In this document: in pieces, positions 24,854 through 35,583 of the stretch
How the letters are laid out: each line of letters begins with the position of its first letter
Numbering within the stretch: position 1 is the first letter of the stretch
Assembly (NCBI GenBank): GCA_030272585.1
Contig: BSYQ01000004.1
Span: 6,386,001 to 6,450,000 of the forward strand
Direction: 5' to 3'
Source: Bryopsis sp. KO-2023
Lineage: Eukaryota > Chlorophyta > Ulvophyceae > Bryopsidales > Bryopsidaceae
Length of the DNA: 64,000 bases
Program-made: the position numbers and the translations under genes
Notes under the pieces: generated by a model
Seen by the model: the letters and a program-made list of their open reading frames with translations, nothing else
Told to the model about the DNA's origin: nothing
Database searches by the model: none

Positions 24854-27800
24854 ATGGCCATGCAAAGAGTCGGCGCAGTGATTTTCTTGGCCCTCATGGG
24901 GGTTGCATTGGCCTCCGGTAGGTAACGCTTGTCGTTCTCACATATTCGTTTGGGGGAAGGGAGGTTTGGTTGAGATCTTTGTGTTTGTCGCTCAGGTGCC
25001 AGGACCTTGCACCGCAGCGTTGCCATCTCAACCTCCTTCTCGTCCTCAGGGGTGAGTTTGATCGTGTCGTTTGGTCCATTATTTCGGGAGAGAATGTGTT
25101 GCTTAGACGGAGCGTGTTTGCATGCAGGGCAATTCCGGTTCGACTGCTAAGAACCTTGTGGCCGATGCTTTCGCCAAAGCAAGGGCTGAAGGTGGCGACG
25201 CTAATGCGATCGCCAGTGCGGCCGCACGTGAGGTTGGAGAGGCATTCGCGGAGGCCTGGGCAAAAGCTGGAGGATCGGTTTTCGTGGAGGGGAATGGCCA
25301 GGCGCAGTCCCGCGCCAGGTATGTCGGATCGTTTGTTGTATCCTCTGGGATTTTTCATATTATCTATAGATATGAATGTGTGTGCGTGTGTGTTGTTTTG
25401 ATCCTTGCAAAGGCCACAGAAATTATGTTTGAGAATTTCAAACACACAGTGGGCAATGTCTTGCTGGCATGCTTCAGTTTTTATGAGATTTCCCCTGAAG
25501 AGTTTGCCGACAAAAATCCATCGGCAGCATCCCTTGCGGAGGGGTTCAAAAACAGCACCTTGAATTTCACAGAAACATTCGTCGAGCCCAGCTATAACGT
25601 ATTCAAGCGATCAAAGGAGGTACATTCACAGGTTGGAATAACAGGATTTCGCATTGATTTCATTTGATCCAGTCATTTTTTATGAAGGGAAAAAAAAAAA
25701 CATTATTGAACTCCCGCATTTTTTTGTTGGAAAAATTCGAACGGGTTGATGAGCTGTGCTTCGAAAATTTGAGCTGGTGAAATTGGCAAAGGAAATTATC
25801 AATGTGCTACGTAATTTCCTTGGATGTGTTTATTAAGATACTTATTTAGATCCTCAGCTTTGTGCGTGTGTGTGTGTGTGCATTGGGGGGTGTTACAAGT
25901 CTCGAGGTTCCGATGGGGTCGTTTGCAGTGTTTGTTTTGGGGGGGGAAATGGATGGTTGTGGCTTTTTAGTTTTCAGGTTTCACCCCCCCCCCTCCCTTC
26001 AAGAAAAATAAGTTTCTAGAATTCGATAGTAAAGGATCGGACCTTTTGAGAACAGTTCTGATTGTCGACCACAATTTTTGGTTCCACCGGTGAATATCAC
26101 AGGCCGGATCCAAAAGTCGAAATAATGATGCCAGGGGACCCCACCAAAATGAAGAGATGGATTTATTTTCTATCTGTTTGCAACATAGAATGCGTTGCTG
26201 AATGCTGCGGGCCAGGAGATTGTACAGTTGAGGGGCAGACCTGTCAGTTTGACGGATCATGTGGTGAGGGCACCAGTGTGTTTTTAAAAAGCTCACATTG
26301 GTAGATATATGCGACGAGCCAGTGTCCACTGAAATTCTTGTTTTCCTATGCCTTCCACAGCCTAATCAGAGTATTCAGAAAATGGAGGGGTATCCTTGGT
26401 CGGAATGGAAAGCTGCATGAAGTGCAGTAGATCAACGATCCGAAGAGGTGGCCGGCAATCACGGTTGTGGGGAGCAAATAACAATACGAATCCCGATGTG
26501 CTCTGTTTGCCCCGGTTCCCTGTTCTTGAAGGGGGTATGTCTTGGTGGCATCAAGGGTGGCAGGGGGGGGGGTACACTGTGGGGAAAGGAAGTGTGATGA
26601 GGGGGGTATGGATTTGCCTGTTGATTTTGATGAGGGCTCTTGCTGGAAACCACACTTCCACACTTCATGGGTTTCGAAGTTTAGACTGGCTGGAACCAGG
26701 GAACATAGAATTTCTAGAGAAACTCAGATTGGAAGAGAGGTGGGAATTGTTGTTTATTGGGGGTGGGGGAAGGAACGATATGTAATATGAGTTTGGTGTT
26801 AATATTACTTGCAACGTTTTAAGTCGCACAAGGGCGGTTGTCCGGTCGTACCTGCGTGCGACTCAATTCCCACGACTCCATTCGAGTCGCACAACACAAC
26901 CAACGGTCGTACAAGGGTGGCTACCTGGTCGCACACCCCTGCGACCTCACCCCTACGACCTTTCCCCCCGGTCGCATATGGGTGGCTACCTGGTCGCACA
27001 CCCCTGCGACCTCACCCCTACGATCTTTCTCCCCGGTCGCACACGGGTGGCTACCTGGTCGCACCCCCCTGCGACCTCACACCTACGACCTTTCTCCCCG
27101 GTCGCATATGGGTGGCTACCTGGTCGCACACCCCTGCGACCTCACTCCTACGACCTTTCTCCCCGGTCGCACACGGGTGGCTACCTGGTCGCACCCCCCT
27201 GCGACCTCACACCTACGACCTTTCTCCCCGGTCGCACACGGGTGGCTACCTGGCCGCACCCCCCTGCGACCTCACCCCTACGACCTTTCTCCCCGGTCGC
27301 ATATGGGTGGCTACCTGGTCGCACACCCCTGCGACCTCACCCCTACGACCTTTCTCCCCGGTCGCACACGGGTGGCTACCTGGCCGCACCCCCCTGCGAC
27401 CTCACCCCTACGACCTTTCTCCCCGGTCGCATATGGGTGGCTACCTGGTCGCACACCCCTGCGACCTAACTGTGACGTTTTTTGTCTCGGTCGCATATGG
27501 GTGGCTACCTGGTCGCACACCCCTGCGACCTAACTGTGACGATTTTTGTCTCGGTCGCATATGGGTGGCTACCTGGTCGCACACCCCTGCGACCTAAAGC
27601 TTCTGCGACCTAAATATTTCGGTCGCACACACTCGAGTCGCACACAGGTGCGACTGTTTTGTGTCTCTGCGACTGGGGACTGTATCAAAGACGTCACCTC
27701 TGTGCGACTTAAAATTTAAGGTCGCATTTGGGTGGCTACCTGGGCGCACAGGGGTGCGACCGTTGACGTCGCGTGCGCGACTTAAATACACTTCACTGCG

Positions 27801-28147
27801 ACATTACAAGTTTGGTCGCACATGGGTGAATTTCCCATAGTGCTACTCGTGTTGTGAGATGTTTTCCTGCACGATGACTTGCAGGGCGAGCGCCGAAGCG
27901 CAAGCCGAGATTTTTGGGAAGGCCATCGCTGGTGCTGTTGCCGACGCCGTGAACGGGGAGAACTTTGCTGGGTCCGCTGTGCGCGCCGAGGATGTGGCTG
28001 CTGCCATCGTGCGAGCCACCGCAAATGTGGAGGTGAAATTGTCGACCACACAGGGATTCGCCAAGGCAACTTCCGAGGCCACCGCAAGGGTCGTTGCGAC
28101 AGCTGTGGTCGAGGCCATCGGGGAAGCCGTCGCATTCACTGTCAACA
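24854..28147 (+). CDS. Secreted alanine-rich protein, exons 1-4
   Basis: Exons 24854-24917, 24996-25051, 25128-25318 and 27885-28147, all GT-AG with matching phases. Exon 1 encodes a signal peptide (MAMQRVGAVIFLALMGVALA). Exon 2 is a basic/Ser linker (ARTLHRSVAIS...). Exons 3 and 4 are Ala-, Glu- and Gly-rich and probably helical (DANAIASAAAREVGEAFAEA; AEAQAEIFGKAIAGAVADAV). I know no family for it; a secreted wall, matrix or surface structural protein is only a guess. Support comes from paralogous copies: exons 1 and 2 at 28.9 kb minus, and the joined exon 3/4 junction at 32.6 kb minus. Intron 3 is 2.57 kb and holds the GTCGCA minisatellite. Exon 4 ends in phase 1 with a good donor (AACA|GTAAGT). 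The only matching family-type last exon found on this strand is at 56801. Confidence 0.7.
25501..25619 (+). CDS. Possible orphan exon inside intron 3
   Basis: A stretch open in one frame, starting after CCCCTGAAG and ending at AAGGAG|GTACAT, encodes FADKNPSAASLAEGF followed by a Thr/Asn-rich segment. It does not fit in phase between exons 3 and 4 of the alanine-rich gene. It could be an exon of a second, unrecognised gene or chance. Confidence 0.22.
26189..26263 (+). CDS. Possible cysteine-rich exon
   Basis: Between an acceptor (CAACATAG|) and a donor (TGTG|GTGAGG) lies a 75-base phase 1-1 segment encoding CVAECCGPGDCTVEGQTCQF and FDGSCG. It has six cysteines in under 25 residues, which suggests an extracellular disulfide-rich module. 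It is not phase-compatible with exon 3 of the surrounding gene, so its parent gene is unknown. Confidence 0.3.
26819..27838. repeat. 66-bp minisatellite / GTCGCA motif island
   Basis: About ten tandem 66-bp units run from roughly 26920 to 27600, each built around GGTCGCA...TGCGACC, so every unit can form a hairpin. The flanks to 27838 hold diverged GTCGCA/TGCGAC motifs on both strands. Since 66 is divisible by three, all + frames stay open and give Pro/Thr/Arg-rich translations, which I treat as artefact. The motif density on both strands resembles the transposon islands at 31, 36, 38 and 58 kb, but I could not find terminal repeats or a target duplication. Confidence 0.85.
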
Positions 28148-28424
28148 GTAAGTTCTTCCCCAACAAGCATCCCCCCTCTGAGAGGATAAAGTTACTTCTG
28201 AGATTGGAATGGTGAACACCTTTTCCCACACGAGAAGTGTGATATTGCAAACCACATATCCATCTCACACTTTCTGGAACAATGAGCTTCTGCTTATCCT
28301 CTCAAGATATCTTCTTAACCAGTCAATTTTACTCCTCCTGACACAGGCGGAAGTCAACATTCTATTCCGCATAGCAAGGCGGCTTTTTTTTTTCGCACAT
28401 GATCCCCCCCCCCCTCCTGAAGTA

Positions 28425-28946
28425 CCTGTCTGGACAGCGGTCGGTCCTCTTCCTCTTTCTTCGGCGCATCCACGGAGCTATCCATCCCCACTGACATCCA
28501 CATTGGTGCTGGCGTTTGCGTCGTCCTCCTGGGTATCCACTTGCACATCGGCGACAGCTCCTGGCCCAGTCCTTGGGTGGTCGACAGTTCACCTCCACGT
28601 TTGCGGTGTCGCGCACGATCGCAGCCTCCAGAATCGCCCTGAACGCGCTCACACACACACACACACACACAAGTCAAGCACTCTCCACGATGAGATTTGT
28701 CGCGGGGGCCGTTGCTCCTTCACAACTCACCCCCCGCCGAGGACGTAGATCTCGCGATTGCAACGCTGCGGTGCAAGGTCCTGGCGCCTGAACGAACATA
28801 ATAACATCCCAGTGAAACCGACGTCCCCAAAACAAACAGCAACTCGCACATGATAAAATAATTCAATTTGCCGCCTTACCAGACGCAGAGGCAAAGCCCA
28901 TGAGGGCGGGGGTCAAGATCACTGCGCCGCCTCTTTGCATGCCCAT
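28425..28946 (-). pseudogene. Inverted decayed copy of the alanine-rich secreted gene
   Basis: Reading minus: a signal-peptide exon at 28880-28946 (MGMQRGGAVILTPALMGFAS), a donor GTAAGG, then exon 2 at 28731-28787 (ARTLHRSVAIA...). Both match exons 1 and 2 of the + gene at 24854 nearly base for base. Next comes an exon-4-like stretch (EAAIVRDTANVEV) running directly into a last-exon-like stretch (ADVQVDTQEDDANAS, NVDVSGDSS). The latter two lie in different frames, with at least two frame breaks near 28560-28590, and the donor of exon 2 has an extra G. Introns are retained, so this is a DNA-level duplicate. Confidence 0.75.
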
Positions 28947-31153
28947 TTCTCCCGAATCTCAAAAGTAGAGCACAGTGAAAAGCAGAACGCCCTGGATTGC
29001 CCTCAACACCGGAGAAAACGAATTTCGAGAGGGTAGAAGCAGAAGTGTTTTTTTTTTTTTTGTGATCAACAACGGCCGCAGTGGGTTTTTGAACGCGCTT
29101 GCGATCCAGAGAGTCCGACAGCGATGCGACATCGTGGACGATCTCTTTTGCTTTCGTGGGTGTAACCAGGGCCAAAAAAAAGCCACATGTAAGTGCAGCG
29201 GTGTTCGTGGGGCAGTTTTTGCCCTGCAAAACTCCTTGACTTCGTTGGCTGAGATGACCTTGCTGGAGAATTCAAACCCTTTGCATGAAAAGGAATGCTG
29301 GGTAAGACATTCTCTGAAACCACAGCAGAATCATTTTTCTTGCTTTTCGATTTTTTTTTCTTCCTAATACTGAATCATGGATCAACCTACCAATATGGAA
29401 TTCTCACTTGGAGTTATTAAAAACACACACACACACCCCGTGTGCTTTTTTTTTTGCAAAAGATCCTAACATTGATATGTACAAAAAAACATTCGATTAA
29501 ACTCGGAAAATTCAGATGACCAAGGTACGGCTTTGAATGAAAATTTTGGCTGGAGGAAACCCTGGATCGACACCAAAACATGGTTTTGGATTTTTATTTT
29601 TATTTTTTTTTTTTTTTCTGGAGAACAGAGCAGATGCATTGAGGGAATCTGAACAGGAAGGCGAAATAAATTCACTCGAACAAATCGCAAAGTGAGGGCA
29701 ATCCTTGGCTGTGAATGTGTGGTTCACGTCACAAAATTTTCACCGTAATGCGGGCAAAGTGGAAAGAAACTGTCCAAAAAGATATAAATTTGATAAGAAA
29801 ATATATAGCAGCCACCAGTTGGGGCATTCTTTTTCTCCTCTGCAGTGCAACAAGCTTCAGAAAAAGATCACCACTATTAATATTAGATGCTGTTGGTCGA
29901 AGTTTCCATTCGTTTTTTTATTTTTTCAGTGATTTATTTAGTCTGATCGATCAAGTGCCAATAGATGAAAAAGCTGCTGCTCAGCGATGTGCTTTTTTTG
30001 CAAAGGAAAAAAAATTCATAATGATCATGTCACCGTTTTTAAAACACACCCCCCAAAAAAATGGACCCGAAAGCAAAAGTTTTAAGCAATAGATTTAATG
30101 ATGATGGTCAAATCATCAATCATTTTGTTTGTTTCATTTACATTCATAATTGAGATTTCTCGAATTCGTGGAGTGCACTGATATCGATTCATGATGTTTG
30201 TTTGTTTGTTTGATATCGATTCATTTTTATTATGATATTTGTTTCAAATCATCCAATAGATGGGAAGGCTTCACGCAGAGCTGAATGATTTCGAGAATTC
30301 TGAAACTTGCTTGAGTGAAGCTAGGAGGAATGCGGTCGGGCTGGAGGAAATAGTCAGCGAATGGTCGATACCAGAAAAGCAGCAAAGCGAATATTGAACA
30401 TTGCTTTTCGAAATATTTGAGGAGTCCACGTCGGCTGCTTGGAAAAGCGGAAGAAAGGCAGGGCTAATTTCTTGCTGAAAATTTTTGACATTTTTGATGT
30501 CCAGATTATAATGAGGGGGGAAGCAGCTCGAGTATGACTGTGAGGCCATTGTTTTCTTTTCTATATAACAGAATGTTTCTTGAAAGCAACAGGAAGAATA
30601 TTTGGGAGGGCCTACTGTTCAACTGGGGCATTTTCCAAACAATTCCTACAACAGAATTTTCAGTAGTAAAGAATCTCGAGAAACCTGCTCTGCGCATCGG
30701 GTTCAAGCCAAAGAGCACCAGAGCGGATGATGGGTGTAACCACCTTCCAGAGCGAAATTCCAGCCGGTGGCTGGCTTCTTGGGATGAACTCACTGCTCGT
30801 TTATCCCAGCTGTCTTGATGTTAAATTTTCAGTTCTTTAGAATTCTCTACAATAGTGGATGTAGAAATTCATGCAATTTCAAGAAGCTTTTCGTTCTCTG
30901 TGGTGAGAGTTATTGATGATGTGAGACGCTCCTCAGGCAGTTGGGCCAATATCATATTTCGTTGCTTGTATTTTGTTGGAAGATCATTTGTGTAATCGAT
31001 GGAAGGAGCCACATCGCAGTCCATATCAAACACGCTTGTCTTTGTTGTCTTCCTTGTCGATGTATAAACAATTGTCGACTCATTCGTGGTGTTTTGGTAT
31101 CCGTGCTCTATCGACAAGCCCAAAACAAAAGATCAATTCGGGTGAATTGCACC
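28947..31153. other. Region with no firm gene
   Basis: Low-complexity tracts and short open stretches only. One exon-like segment is listed separately at 29216. Another possible one near 30260 follows CCAATAG| and encodes MGRLHAELNDFENSETCL before a stop. Poly(T) of 10-15 occurs at 29050 and 29600. No transposon ends were seen. Confidence 0.35.
29216..29301 (+). CDS. Possible orphan exon, helical segment
   Basis: Bounded by GGGGCAG|T and TGCTGG|GTAAGA, with an open frame encoding FALQNSLTSLAEMTLLENSN and then a short His/Glu/Cys stretch. The splice sites are good and the composition is protein-like, but no family is recognised. It might belong with the exons at 55990-56631. Confidence 0.3.
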
Positions 31154-31161
31154 TCCACCAA

Positions 31162-31986
31162 GCATACTTGGGATGTGATAGGTAATAATCGGCCTGCTAT
31201 AAATAGGTCTAAACGGGGTCGGATCGGATTCGGATTTTCACTAATGTCTATTATAGGGTGATACAAAAATAGTCGGTTTTTTTTCCGATTTTTTTTACCG
31301 ATCATGATCGGGACCGATCATCGGTGATCGGCGCCATGATCGGACCGACTAATCGGGATCGGCAGCCGATCCGATCAGAAAACGGCATCGGCCGATCCCG
31401 ATCCCGATCCGATCAGGGCGCGGAGCTGTGATCGGGATAATCGGTCGATCAATGATCGGCGTTTTCTGTTTGATCGGTCTAGTGATCGGGATCAACCGAT
31501 CATGATCGGTATGAAAGGCGCGAAGTCGGTGAACTCAATCAGATCCGATTTAATCGGATTTTCCGATCATCCACCGATCAAATCCGATCATGATCGGCAA
31601 TCCAGTCACGTACAAAGTAACGATTGTGGATTGTACGTGACTGGATTGCCGATCATGATCGGATCAGATCGGTGGATGATCGGAAAATCCGATCAGATCG
31701 GTAAATTTCCGATCTGATCGGAAAACGCCGATCCCGATCCCGATCCGATCAGATTTCCCAGCCAGAATTTGATGATCGGCCGATTTTGATCGGAAAAAGT
31801 CGGACCGATCTCTGTGATCGGAAAAAGTCGGACCGATCTCTGTGATCGGTCCGATTTGATCGGTGATCGGTTTGATCGGTGCCGACTTGATCGGAAACCG
31901 ATCTGATCGGTTTTCGCAGATACCGATCTTGATCGGTGATCGGTTTGATCGGAGACCGATTTGATCGGGATCGGATCCATAGTATG
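31162..31986. mobile_element. Non-autonomous DNA transposon made of GATCGG motifs (copy 1)
   Basis: An 825-bp element with an 8-bp target-site duplication CCACCAAG at 31154-31161 and 31987-31994. Terminal inverted repeats are CATACTTGGGAT (left) and CATACTATGGAT (right, complement), matching at 10 of 12. The interior is almost wholly GATCGG/CCGATC repeats in both orientations, with a perfect internal hairpin around 31600-31660 (GCAATCCAGTCACGTACAA and its complement). It has no coding capacity. The 8-bp duplication fits hAT, P or Merlin-like transposition. Confidence 0.9.
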
Positions 31987-32429
31987 CCACCAAGGGTCCT
32001 TGTTCTTCCCTCCCCCCTATTTCCCTCCTTTCCATGAAACGATAGAGACCAGCCCATACCGAAGCCTTGCTGGTTAGCTCAACGCTTTCCATTTTGTTAT
32101 GTCCTCAGAACATAGAACATAGAAGGAAGAGCCACATAGAGTGACTCTATTAGAGTCCACGAAATATCTTGCCCGAACCCGATGTCATATCTTTACCCAA
32201 GGGGATCCGAGGGATGTGGGTCGGGAGTGTTGGTCGTTGGATCTCACTGAGGGTTGAGAGAGCGAGGCTTGAGACATGAAGCACTTTGGTTTTTGTTTGA
32301 GGCAGATCGGGGCTCAAACAAGAAAGTTATGGGCGTTTACGTGTGTGACTCGATTTTGGGGGGTATATAGGTTTGAGCGATGTTTTGAACGTGGGAGGCA
32401 GAAGGGTCCTTGAAATTGGAACCCCGCCA

Positions 32430-32530
32430 CGAACTGAGTTGTTTGGTAGTTGGTGGTCTTCCTTAGGCAAGAGACATTAAGGGAGTTGCCGCGGCCCGGG
32501 TTCGAATCCCACCCCTCCCACATTTTTTTG
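32430..32530 (+). repeat. tRNA-like SINE remnant
   Basis: It carries a perfect Pol III B-box core (GGGTTCGAATCCC at about 32500), an A-box-like TGGTAGTTGGTGG some 55 bases upstream and a T7 run shortly after. The acceptor and T-stem pairing of a true tRNA cannot be made. A tRNA-derived SINE is therefore likelier than a tRNA gene. Confidence 0.5.
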
Positions 32531-32602
32531 GAGTGCTTTGCTTTGGGATGTAGTTTTACACCACTTTGAGATGACGTCGGGTGAGTTTCTGGCAACAAAC
32601 AG

Positions 32603-32692
32603 CCCCTCGCCGAAGGTGTCGGCTTGCGCTTTTGCGCTCGCCCTCGCGAGGGAGCCCGCCTGGCCTTTTACTTGCGAGACGAACACGGAGCT
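32603..32692 (-). pseudogene. Fragment of the alanine-rich gene with exons 3 and 4 joined
   Basis: On the minus strand the frame reads SSVFVSQVKGQAG then SLARASAKAQADTFGEG. It aligns with the end of exon 3 (GGSVFVEGNGQAQSRAR) and the start of exon 4 (ASAEAQAEIFGKA) of the gene at 24854, with no intron at the junction. It is either a retrocopy or a relic of an allele from before the intron. The alignment is clear at DNA level (GGCCAGGCG..., GGGCGAGCGC..., AGCGCAAGCCGA) and fades on both sides. Confidence 0.6.
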
Positions 32693-33321
32693 CGTGGCTC
32701 GCTCGCGCGTTACTTTTCACTCTTTTTTGTTTTCGCTAGATCCCTCGCTGTGTCACTTTTCTGTTTTCGATGGATCTCCGTGTGCGAAGGAGATGGTCAC
32801 CTCGGCGGGAGTTTCCGCGGGCCTGGACGCGACGCTGTACCAAAAAAACGACTGAAGTCGTCTAGAGACGTCGGTTTCGAAGTGTTAGTAAAACGAGTGG
32901 AAGCCGGAGTTGGATCGGGAAGGCGACGACGAAAGTAGAGACGAAAGTCTTTCTCTGTCGACTCTGCCGTAGGGGAAACTCTAGCGCTCAAGGAGAAGCA
33001 GCCTGGTGACGGGATCCGAGTTTGGGTAGACGACGGTGGCGACCTGTGAGTTCAATCCGACACAATGAAATTCTCCAGCTCCACCCATGTAGAACTGAAA
33101 TCAAACAATTCCAAAAACGACTTCATCAATATTCGAACTCAGGTTGGCAAAGGGATGAATCAAGATCCCACTGCCACTGAGTAAAAAGGAGTTGAGCTCG
33201 AATAATGCATCCACCCTATGTTTTTTCCAAGCCAATCATGCACAGACAGAGCTGGAACACATTTGCAAAGAGCCATTTTTAGCAAATGACACACAAATAA
33301 GAAAATCCATGTTTCCGATAC

Positions 33322-34679
33322 CTTCCAGATCCTGGCCATCGCCCCCATATCGATTCGATTCCCTAATCTTGTTCCAGACTCTTGGCTTTGATGATGGCCA
33401 TCCCTTGAGCATAGCTGCAGATTTTGGATGCATACAACGCTTGCCGGACATCATCGATCAAGGCAGCTTTGTCCACAGTGGATTCAGCGGTGGTGGAAAC
33501 CGTTCCAGTCACGTAAGCCAACATCGGCTGCAGCAAGGAAAACCCAGCCAAACCAGAAAGAATGAAAAATTACGATGAGAAAAATACGTCCTGGATGTAA
33601 AATTCTGTGATTACCTGTGTCTTTCTTAATTTGCAATTCCTTGAATCTGAGCAAGAAACTCCCTCCCCAAAAGGAGGGTTCCCAAAAGAATGTATCGAAA
33701 AGCAATAATAAATTCAAAAACGGCAGAAAAATTTGGCACCCCAGCCACCCCAGCTTGCTGCTCTCTTTCCTTGACTTTTCCTTTCCTCGACCTCAAAATC
33801 CTCCACCCCTTTTTTTCTTGTTATTGTTATTGTTCTTATTGTTCTTTTCTGCAACAGCACCAAAAACGAGATAGAAAAATCCTTACAGATTTGTTTGCCG
33901 ATACAACGGGGGCTGCATCCACTCCGATTTCTTTATAGAAATTGGATGCTGCAACTCGCTCGTCCTTTACACCGCTCATAAAGCGGCCATCCAAAGAAGC
34001 AGCGATTGTTAAGGTTTGCAGCTTGCTGCACCGTCCATTTCCCTGCTCGTTTTTATGAATATTTTGAACCCAAAACAAGAAGAAAAAGAAACAGGAAAAG
34101 AGTTTAAACGAAGGAAAGGTCTTCTTCAAATCAAAACAAAATAGACGTGGCAGAAAAAAACATGGATCGGAGTAATTTTGAAGGAGAACAATATTTTCTT
34201 GCTGGGCAATGATGTTTCATTAGTCTGGTCAGGCGATTAGAACCTTAACACGGTTGAAAAAAGAAGAGGAATTGATCCACCAGATATGCATTGGTATTAG
34301 GAATACGGTTTCCTCCTTTCTTTGTATATACCATTCACTTTTACAAATAAAAGCGGGTGGGTGGGCAGACATACTAAGTGCTTGTTCAAGGGATGATCAA
34401 TTCTATATATATAGATATGATGCAGAGAGGGTGTCGCACTGGCTCCAGTGGATTTTATGCACATATGACAGTCTGTGTGAGGGTTTTCACTCTGGATGCC
34501 AGAAATCTTCTTTGCAAAGAAAATAGGCGTAAATGAAAACAGCAGTCGGGATAATCACCTGTTCCTTTCATTCCTGTTTTATCCTGTATGGCATCGACAA
34601 GGAAGCCCTTCCCTCGCTGGGCATCTGGTTTCGCCATAATAATTGCAGTGATCTCCACCAAGAAACTCTCAAGCTCCCC
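33322..34679 (-). pseudogene. 6-phosphogluconate dehydrogenase pseudogene (partial)
   Basis: Three exons on the minus strand: 34559-34679 (GELESFLVEITAIIM, then DAIQDKTGMKGTG), 33887-34042 (KWTVQQAAN, then TIAASLDGRFMSGVKDERV) and 33322-33527 (DDVRQALYASKICSYAQGM, then MGAMARIWK). These are consecutive parts of the C-terminal helical domain of 6-phosphogluconate dehydrogenase, the oxidative pentose-phosphate enzyme, in a green-lineage version. The copy is broken. Exon 2 changes frame after QQAAN, and exon 3 has an in-frame TAG where a Trp codon is expected, followed by a one-base shift before MGAMARIWK. The NADP-binding N-terminal half and the last third were not found nearby. Splice sites are still present, so it decayed from a genomic copy. 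Confidence 0.85.
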
Positions 34680-35583
34680 CTATCAAATGCTCTTACAAAA
34701 TCTTTTAAGAGCTTGATTGATTTTTGTATCACACTTTTCAAAAACAGATTCAAAAAAAAAGTCACTTGAAGAAAAAGAAAATTGCCATTCTCTATCGCCT
34801 TCCCTCAAAAAAAGAAGAAGAAAAAAAGATTTTTCCTTGCTTAGTAGAAAGAGAACCCATATTCTTGTCTGTAGACAAAACCATGGAAAGGGATGCAAAG
34901 CATAGCACCATAGCACCCACTTTCTGCCCTTCAACAGCAAATCGTCTTTCGCTGTTCGACATGTCGGAGTCCCACCCATCGGAGAAACACAGCGAGTATG
35001 GAACCTGGCCAGCACGTCAACAACGGGCCGCCGAAAATCGCAAACGAAACGGAACGCATGGTCCGCGTCCTGTGGATGATCGAAGCTGTGATTCTCTAGA
35101 ACTGAACGTCGACAATCTCCGAGGCCGTGTATGTGGGCTCCTTCGCTTGCGCGGCGGTTCGCACCAGCGTGCCCACAGGCATCCCGCTGGCTGCAGGGAC
35201 AAGAAAAAGAAAGTCGATCGCCAGCACACCAATTCGAAACACAGGAATGCGAGATCGTGGGTTTATTACCGCATACGGAAGGAACTGGTCGAGAGAGAGC
35301 ATCGCGAACAAAGCAACAGCGCTCAGCGGGTTGGTCAATGACTTCGCCATCGAAAAGAAAAGAAAAGAATGCAGTACAGTACCCAACACTCTCAGGGATC
35401 GAATTCTTTTTTGGGTTTTTTCCCGCTGGAAAGGTAGCACGGGTGGGTTTTTCTAGGCAAAACGGCTCCGCCAGCACGATGGTGGTTTGAAGTGTTTCAT
35501 CGCAAGACACGGGGATCAATGTGAGTCTCTTCAACTGGGACCCCCCGTGACATTGCTGTGCCACGACACCCAACCCATACCCT
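34680..35583. other. Region with one small possible gene
   Basis: Apart from the 84-codon minus frame listed at 35096, I see only low-complexity sequence and A-runs near 34750-34830. The 5' exons expected for the 6-phosphogluconate dehydrogenase copy were searched for by eye and not found. Confidence 0.35.
35096..35350 (-). CDS. Hypothetical 84-residue protein, possible membrane protein
   Basis: Starts MAKSLTNPLSAVALFAML and ends EIVDVQF. Two hydrophobic stretches (residues 8-22 and 43-56) could be membrane segments. Its composition is more protein-like than the surroundings and the start context (CGATGGCG) is fair. No family is recognised. It may equally be an exon of a larger gene, as CCTGCAG|CC inside it resembles an acceptor. 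Confidence 0.25.
   Translation of the reverse strand: MAKSLTNPLSAVALFAMLSLDQFLPYAVINPRSRIPVFRIGVLAIDFLFLVPAASGMPVGTLVRTAAQAKEPTYTASEIVDVQF

Noticed and set aside
26809-27597. Long + strand frames of 160-262 codons with Pro/Thr/Arg repeats
   Set aside because: They are open in all three frames because the tandem unit is 66 bp and lacks stops. There is no start context or family match, and the region lies in an intron.
26870-27600. A CRISPR-like array of regular repeats and spacers
   Set aside because: Units are contiguous without unique spacers, there are no cas genes, and the genome is eukaryotic.
26573-27870. CACTGTGGGGAAA and complement CACTATGGGAAATT as ends of a transposon around the GTCGCA island
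   Set aside because: The ends match only partly and the flanking 8-mers (GGGGGGTA and CTACTCGT) do not agree.
32450-32520. A tRNA gene at the GGGTTCGAATCCC motif
   Set aside because: No acceptor stem or proper T-stem can be paired around it; only the promoter boxes and a T-run remain, as in a SINE.
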